From: Streptomyces griseorubiginosus
GTDB taxonomy: Bacteria > Actinomycetota > Actinomycetes > Streptomycetales > Streptomycetaceae
Assembly (NCBI RefSeq): GCF_017614965.1
Contig: NZ_WVUG01000024.1
Location: 1-52,607, forward strand
Reading direction: 5' to 3'
Length of the DNA: 52,607 bases
Below are positions 49,475 to 52,607 of this stretch, piece after piece. Position 1 is the stretch's first letter; each line of letters begins with the position of its first letter. The translations under genes were made by a program, and so were the position numbers. The notes beneath the pieces are model-generated. The model was not told the origin of the DNA and made no database searches. It was given only the letters and a program-made list of their open reading frames with translations.

Positions 49475-50068
49475 TCAGGAGGAAGCGGGCGTCCAGTGCG
49501 GATCGCGGCCGAGGAAGGCCAGCAGGGACTCGGCCCTGTCGTAGTCCGGCGCGACCGTGAGGGCGGGCGCGAACACCCGGTACGCGTCGCGCAGCCGATC
49601 GACGAGGTGGTCCGCGGCCGGCCGGATCCCCTCCGCCAGTTCCGCGCTCAGCGGCCGGTCCTGGCCGGTGGCGACGGCGATGTCCCAGGCGTGGACAGCC
49701 GCGTCCATGGCGGCCGCCCCGGCGGCGAGCGGAAGGGGCAGCGGGCCCAGGGGCGTCGGCACCTGGCCGGCGTCGTACGGCAATCCGGCGTAGGCGTCGG
49801 CCACCTGACGCAACGCCTTGTCGAGTTCGCCCGCCGGGTCACCGTCGAGGGCGTCCGCGGGGTGGAAGGGGTCCGAGTCGGGCCGGCCGCCGGTGATCGC
49901 CAGGCCGTAACCCTGCTGGTCGATGCGCGCGTGGTTGAGGACCTGCCGGACGGTCCACTCGCCGCACGGCGTCGCCGCTCCCCAGGCCGACACCGGCACC
50001 CCGGCGACCACCTCACCGAGATAGGCGTGCGCGCGTGTGAGAACCTCGAAACCCCGGGTGTCCGCCAT
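49475..50068 (-). CDS. TIGR03086/DinB-like mycothiol-dependent protein
   Basis: A 197-residue four-helix metal-binding protein of the TIGR03086 family, related to mycothiol-dependent maleylpyruvate isomerase. The metal site is shown by WGAATPCGEWTVRQVLNHA (His) and MDAAVHAWDIAVATGQ (His). Such proteins use mycothiol or another thiol for transfer or detoxification; substrate unknown. ATG 50068 is chosen; upstream to 50110 is not conserved. It is convergent with the CGNR gene with ten bases between stops. Confidence 0.88.
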   Translation of the reverse strand: MADTRGFEVLTRAHAYLGEVVAGVPVSAWGAATPCGEWTVRQVLNHARIDQQGYGLAITGGRPDSDPFHPADALDGDPAGELDKALRQVADAYAGLPYDAGQVPTPLGPLPLPLAAGAAAMDAAVHAWDIAVATGQDRPLSAELAEGIRPAADHLVDRLRDAYRVFAPALTVAPDYDRAESLLAFLGRDPHWTPASS

Positions 50069-50119
50069 CACCGTTCTCCCCTCTTGCCGTCCTTCGACCG
50101 TTGCCAACAATCTAGGTTT

Positions 50120-50146
50120 CCTTGCGGACAGTTACGGTCCGCAAGG
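50120..50146. promoter_or_regulatory. Perfect 10-bp inverted repeat before the FUSC gene
   Basis: CCTTGCGGAC (50120-50129) and GTCCGCAAGG (50137-50146) with a seven-base spacer lie between the TIGR03086 and FUSC genes, just after a TAGGTT -10-like sequence (50113-50118). An operator for a repressor that blocks this promoter is likely. No repressor is adjacent. Confidence 0.65.
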
Positions 50147-50207
50147 AGCACGAGCGCCAAGGAAAGCCGAGCAAGCCAAGCAAGCCAAGGAAGAGGATCA
50201 GCGCCAG

Positions 50208-51479
50208 GTGCCAGATGTACGTGCGTGGACGGCGCCGCTCGTCGAGTTCGTGAAGCGGCGACGGGACCCCGTGGTGGTGCAGACACTGCGGTCGGCCGTC
50301 GCGGCGACGGTCGCCTACGTCGTCGCCCTGCGCCTGAGTCCCGAGGCCGCACCGCTGACCGCGCCGCTCACCGCGCTGCTGGTCGTCCAGGTCACCCTGT
50401 ACGCCACCCTCACCAACGGCATCCGCCGGGTCAACGCCGTCGTGGCCGGTGTCCTGGTAGCGATCGCGTTCAGCCTGCTGGTGGGCCTGACGTGGTGGAG
50501 TCTCGCGCTGCTGATCGTGGCCTCGCTCGCGGTCGGACGACTGGTCCGCGTCGACGAGTACGTCCCCGAGGTCGCGATCAGCGCGATGCTGGTGCTCGGC
50601 GTCACCACCGTCGGCGACACCGCCTGGGCCCGGATCGTCGAGACGCTGATCGGCGCGGTCGTCGGAATGGCCTGCAATCTGCTGCTGGCACCGCCGGTGT
50701 GGGTGGACGAAGCCGGCGAGTCGATCGAGGGGCTGGCCCGCAGGGTGCGGCGCCTGATGCTGCGGATGGGTGAGGAGGCCGCGGGCCGTACTCCGGTCGA
50801 GCACGCGACCGAGCGACTGTACGAGGCACGCCGGCTCGACCACGACATCGTCGAGGTGGACGCGGCCCTCCGACAGGCCGAGGACAGTCTGCGGCTCAAC
50901 CCACGCGTGCGTGAGGGCCTGCTGCACCGGGTGGTGCTGCGCACGGGGCTGGACACGCTGGAGATCTGCACGGTCGTCCTGCGGGTGCTGGCGCGCACGC
51001 TCACCGACCTCGCCAAGCAGCGCGATCCGGAGCCGCTGTTCGCGCCGGAGACGGGGGCCGCGGTGGAACGGCTGCTGTCCGAGATCGCGGACGCGGTGGT
51101 CAGTTTCGCGGTCCTGGTCACCACCAGCGTGAGCGTCAGCGCCGAGTCGGCCGAGGCCCGGCTGACCGCCGAGCTGCGGCAGGCCGCGGCCACCCGGGAC
51201 AAGCTCGCCCAGCTGCTCCTCGAGGAGGTGCAGCGCGACGCCCGCACCTGGCAGCTCTACGGCGCCGTGCTGACCGAGGTCAACCGGATCCTGGACGAGA
51301 TGGACACCGAGCACCGCTCCCGCCGGCTGCTGGAGGAGCTGGACCGCACCTCCCGTGAACAGCGCGAGCGTATGCCGCGGCTGACCCGGCTGCGGGAGAG
51401 CCTGCGCGACAGCGGGCGGCTGCGCGTGCCGGAAGTGCTGCGCCGGAACCGCGGCGAGGACGCCCGTCGTTCTAGGTGA
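50208..51479 (+). CDS. Second FUSC-type membrane protein
   Basis: A 423-residue FUSC-like exporter: six hydrophobic segments within residues 20-170 (VVQTLRSAVAATVAYVVALRLS, APLTALLVVQVTLYATLTNG, VVAGVLVAIAFSLLVGLTWWSLALLIVASLAVGRL, VAISAMLVLGVTTVG, IVETLIGAVVGMACNLLLAPP) and a long coiled-coil-like cytoplasmic tail with ETGAAVERLLSEIADAVV. Paralogue of the gene at 31311. The start is uncertain: GTG 50208 is used because AAGGAAGAGG precedes it; upstream codons include the repeat QAKQAK. It would export aromatic or similar acids (family inference). Next gene follows after 27 bases. Confidence 0.82.
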   Translation: MPDVRAWTAPLVEFVKRRRDPVVVQTLRSAVAATVAYVVALRLSPEAAPLTAPLTALLVVQVTLYATLTNGIRRVNAVVAGVLVAIAFSLLVGLTWWSLALLIVASLAVGRLVRVDEYVPEVAISAMLVLGVTTVGDTAWARIVETLIGAVVGMACNLLLAPPVWVDEAGESIEGLARRVRRLMLRMGEEAAGRTPVEHATERLYEARRLDHDIVEVDAALRQAEDSLRLNPRVREGLLHRVVLRTGLDTLEICTVVLRVLARTLTDLAKQRDPEPLFAPETGAAVERLLSEIADAVVSFAVLVTTSVSVSAESAEARLTAELRQAAATRDKLAQLLLEEVQRDARTWQLYGAVLTEVNRILDEMDTEHRSRRLLEELDRTSREQRERMPRLTRLRESLRDSGRLRVPEVLRRNRGEDARRSR

Positions 51480-51506
51480 CATGACCGGATACGAGGGGGC
51501 GGGCGG

Positions 51507-52535
51507 ATGAGCGGCGAGGCCGTACGGATCGACGGGGACGTACTGCGGCTGCCGGGCGGGGCGGCGGTGCGGTTCATGCGCACACTGCGGCTGCCCGAGA
51601 CGGGCACCCATCCGCTGCCGCCGGGGCTCGGTCAGTTCCCGGTGCGCCGGATCTCCGACTACCCCGACACGGTGCCCGAGCAGTGGCGCGCGCGGGGCGG
51701 TGTGATGCTGCCGGTGTATCTGCGCGAGGCGATGTGGCTGAGCTTCTACGGCACCGCCGAGCCGGCCGCCCTGCAGGTCGGGGTGGGCAAGGTGTGCGCG
51801 GTCTCGGGCGAGCCGTGGAGCGACCGGCTGTCCCGGAACCCGCAGAACTACCTCGTGCTGCCGCGCCAGCCCTGGCTGGACGGCATCAACTCCGGCAAGG
51901 GCACGGTCCGGCAGTTCGTGGCCGTGCCGCTGGGCCTCGGGGCGACGGTCGAGGGCCAGGTCACCGGCGAGGAGGTGTGGGGCGGCGTACAGCTGCAGTC
52001 CTTCCCGCTGAGCGGGCCGAAGCTCGCCGAGTGGCGGGATGCGGAGCGGCGCCGGGCGCGGGCGTCGCACAGGAAGACGGCGTTGGCAGGCTACGGTGCG
52101 GCGATGCCGATGGCGGCGGCGCCGCCTCCCGCCCCGGGCGCGGCCCCGGCCGCCGCGGCGATGGGGCTGGGCGTCGGTGGCTCGATGCGGCAGGAGGTCT
52201 ACGAGGACGACCGGCCGCTGTCGGACTGGGCCGAGGAGCCGGCGGGGCGCGTGTTCGTGCACCTGGTGACGCCGCCGGAGTGGCGCCGTATCACCGGCGA
52301 GGCGCCTCCGCCGTCGCCGGTGGACCGCGCGGCCTACACCCGCGCGGGCCTGCCCTGGTTCGACTACTACGACCAGGACGCGGCCGATCTCGCTCCGACG
52401 GACACGCTGGAGGCGGTGAAGCCGGTCGGCGACTGGATCGGCGACGACCACGAGCCCTGGCAGCCCCCGACACCGCACCAGGTGCAGCAGTTGGGTGACG
52501 CACCGGGCAAGCCGGTTCAGGACGGCGACTGGTAG
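51507..52535 (+). CDS. Conserved hypothetical protein
   Basis: A 342-residue protein without an assigned function. The N-terminal half looks globular (GGAAVRFMRTLRLPETGTHPLPPGLGQFPVRRISDYPDTVPEQW and REAMWLSFYGTAEPAALQVGVGKVCAVSG), then an alanine/proline linker (AAPPPAPGAAPAAAAMG), and a C-terminal segment (PLSDWAEEPAGRVFVHLVTPPEWRRITGE). It lies 27 bp behind the FUSC gene and may share its transcript. GAGGGGGCGGGCGG before ATG 51507 supports the start. Soluble, probably cytoplasmic. Confidence 0.78.
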   Translation: MSGEAVRIDGDVLRLPGGAAVRFMRTLRLPETGTHPLPPGLGQFPVRRISDYPDTVPEQWRARGGVMLPVYLREAMWLSFYGTAEPAALQVGVGKVCAVSGEPWSDRLSRNPQNYLVLPRQPWLDGINSGKGTVRQFVAVPLGLGATVEGQVTGEEVWGGVQLQSFPLSGPKLAEWRDAERRRARASHRKTALAGYGAAMPMAAAPPPAPGAAPAAAAMGLGVGGSMRQEVYEDDRPLSDWAEEPAGRVFVHLVTPPEWRRITGEAPPPSPVDRAAYTRAGLPWFDYYDQDAADLAPTDTLEAVKPVGDWIGDDHEPWQPPTPHQVQQLGDAPGKPVQDGDW

Positions 52536-52607
52536 GACACCGTCCCGTCTCGGCGACGGCGGGCGCGCCGGCCGCGACCAGGCGGCTACCACCCGCCCCA
52601 CCCCGAC

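Noticed and set aside
1..52607. tRNA, rRNA, insertion sequence or integrase genes
   Set aside because: I looked for cloverleaf elements, transposase or integrase motifs and terminal inverted repeats by eye and found none; a dedicated search would be needed to exclude them fully.

Overview
The window is chromosomal DNA of a Streptomyces or very close actinomycete. It is very GC-rich throughout, with strong third-position GC bias. It carries lineage markers such as a mycothiol-type DinB/TIGR03086 protein, a Ddn-type F420 nitroreductase, DUF4235, a CGNR zinc-finger regulator, STAS and PucR regulators, and a dispersed hairpin motif (CGCAGTTCCCCGCGCCCC) that I recognise from Streptomyces intergenic regions. 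The gene mix (many redox enzymes, many local regulators, few essential genes) suggests an accessory or arm-proximal region rather than the core. No rRNA, tRNA, CRISPR array, insertion sequence or PKS/NRPS gene was seen.

Layout. 1-5 kb: the start of a flavoprotein, an NTF2-fold protein divergent from a TetR regulator with twin operators, a CYP105-like P450 with its ferredoxin, a shortened SnoaL-like gene, a Ddn-type F420 oxidoreductase and a CDF metal exporter. 5-10 kb: a thiol-transferase, small stress-type proteins (DUF4235, VOC, PPOX), a frameshifted small ORF, a PucR regulator, and a DUF1304-TetR operon with two operators 21 bp apart. 10-16 kb: a GlxA-type regulator divergent from a quinone-oxidoreductase-like gene, a set of 33-bp tandem repeats, an alcohol/aldehyde dehydrogenase pair divergent from a MarR regulator, and a STAS protein. 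16-21 kb: a PRPP-synthetase paralogue, a Tet(M)/Otr(A)-type ribosomal protection gene with a possible upstream ORF, a second P450 with an altered K-helix, and a DUF4230 protein.

21-25 kb holds a six-gene, overlapping Mrp/Mbh-like antiporter operon without the large MrpA N-terminal subunit. 25-33 kb: VanZ-like protein, secreted GH16 glucanase with a ricin lectin domain, topoisomerase IB, SDR, a PHP phosphoesterase with a PolX-like helix-hairpin-helix start, HAD phosphatase, a FUSC-type transporter, then about 200 bp of consecutive hairpins ending in a strong terminator. 33-36 kb: SDR, alpha/beta hydrolase and nucleoside-sugar epimerase-like genes. 36-41 kb: formate dehydrogenase operon (small acidic ORF, molybdopterin subunit, four-cluster ferredoxin subunit, NrfD anchor). 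41-47 kb: ROK and LacI regulators, a phosphotransferase, remains of a P450-reductase gene and a GH13 alpha-glucosidase. 47-52.6 kb: DUF3626 protein, quinone oxidoreductase divergent from a CGNR regulator with three operator copies, TIGR03086 protein, second FUSC protein and a conserved hypothetical.

How it works together. The commonest theme is a small regulator divergent from one redox or detoxification enzyme, with palindromic operators visible in the gap: TetR/NTF2, GlxA/oxidoreductase, MarR/ALDH-ADH, LacI/GH13 and CGNR/quinone oxidoreductase. Several of these promoters sit so close to the start codon that leaderless mRNAs are likely. No single new multi-gene defence or biosynthetic system is evident. 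The best leads are the structured RNA region at 32.5-32.7 kb, the Mbh-like antiporter module, the CGNR operator set, the K-helix-altered P450 and the 33-bp repeats between convergent stop codons.
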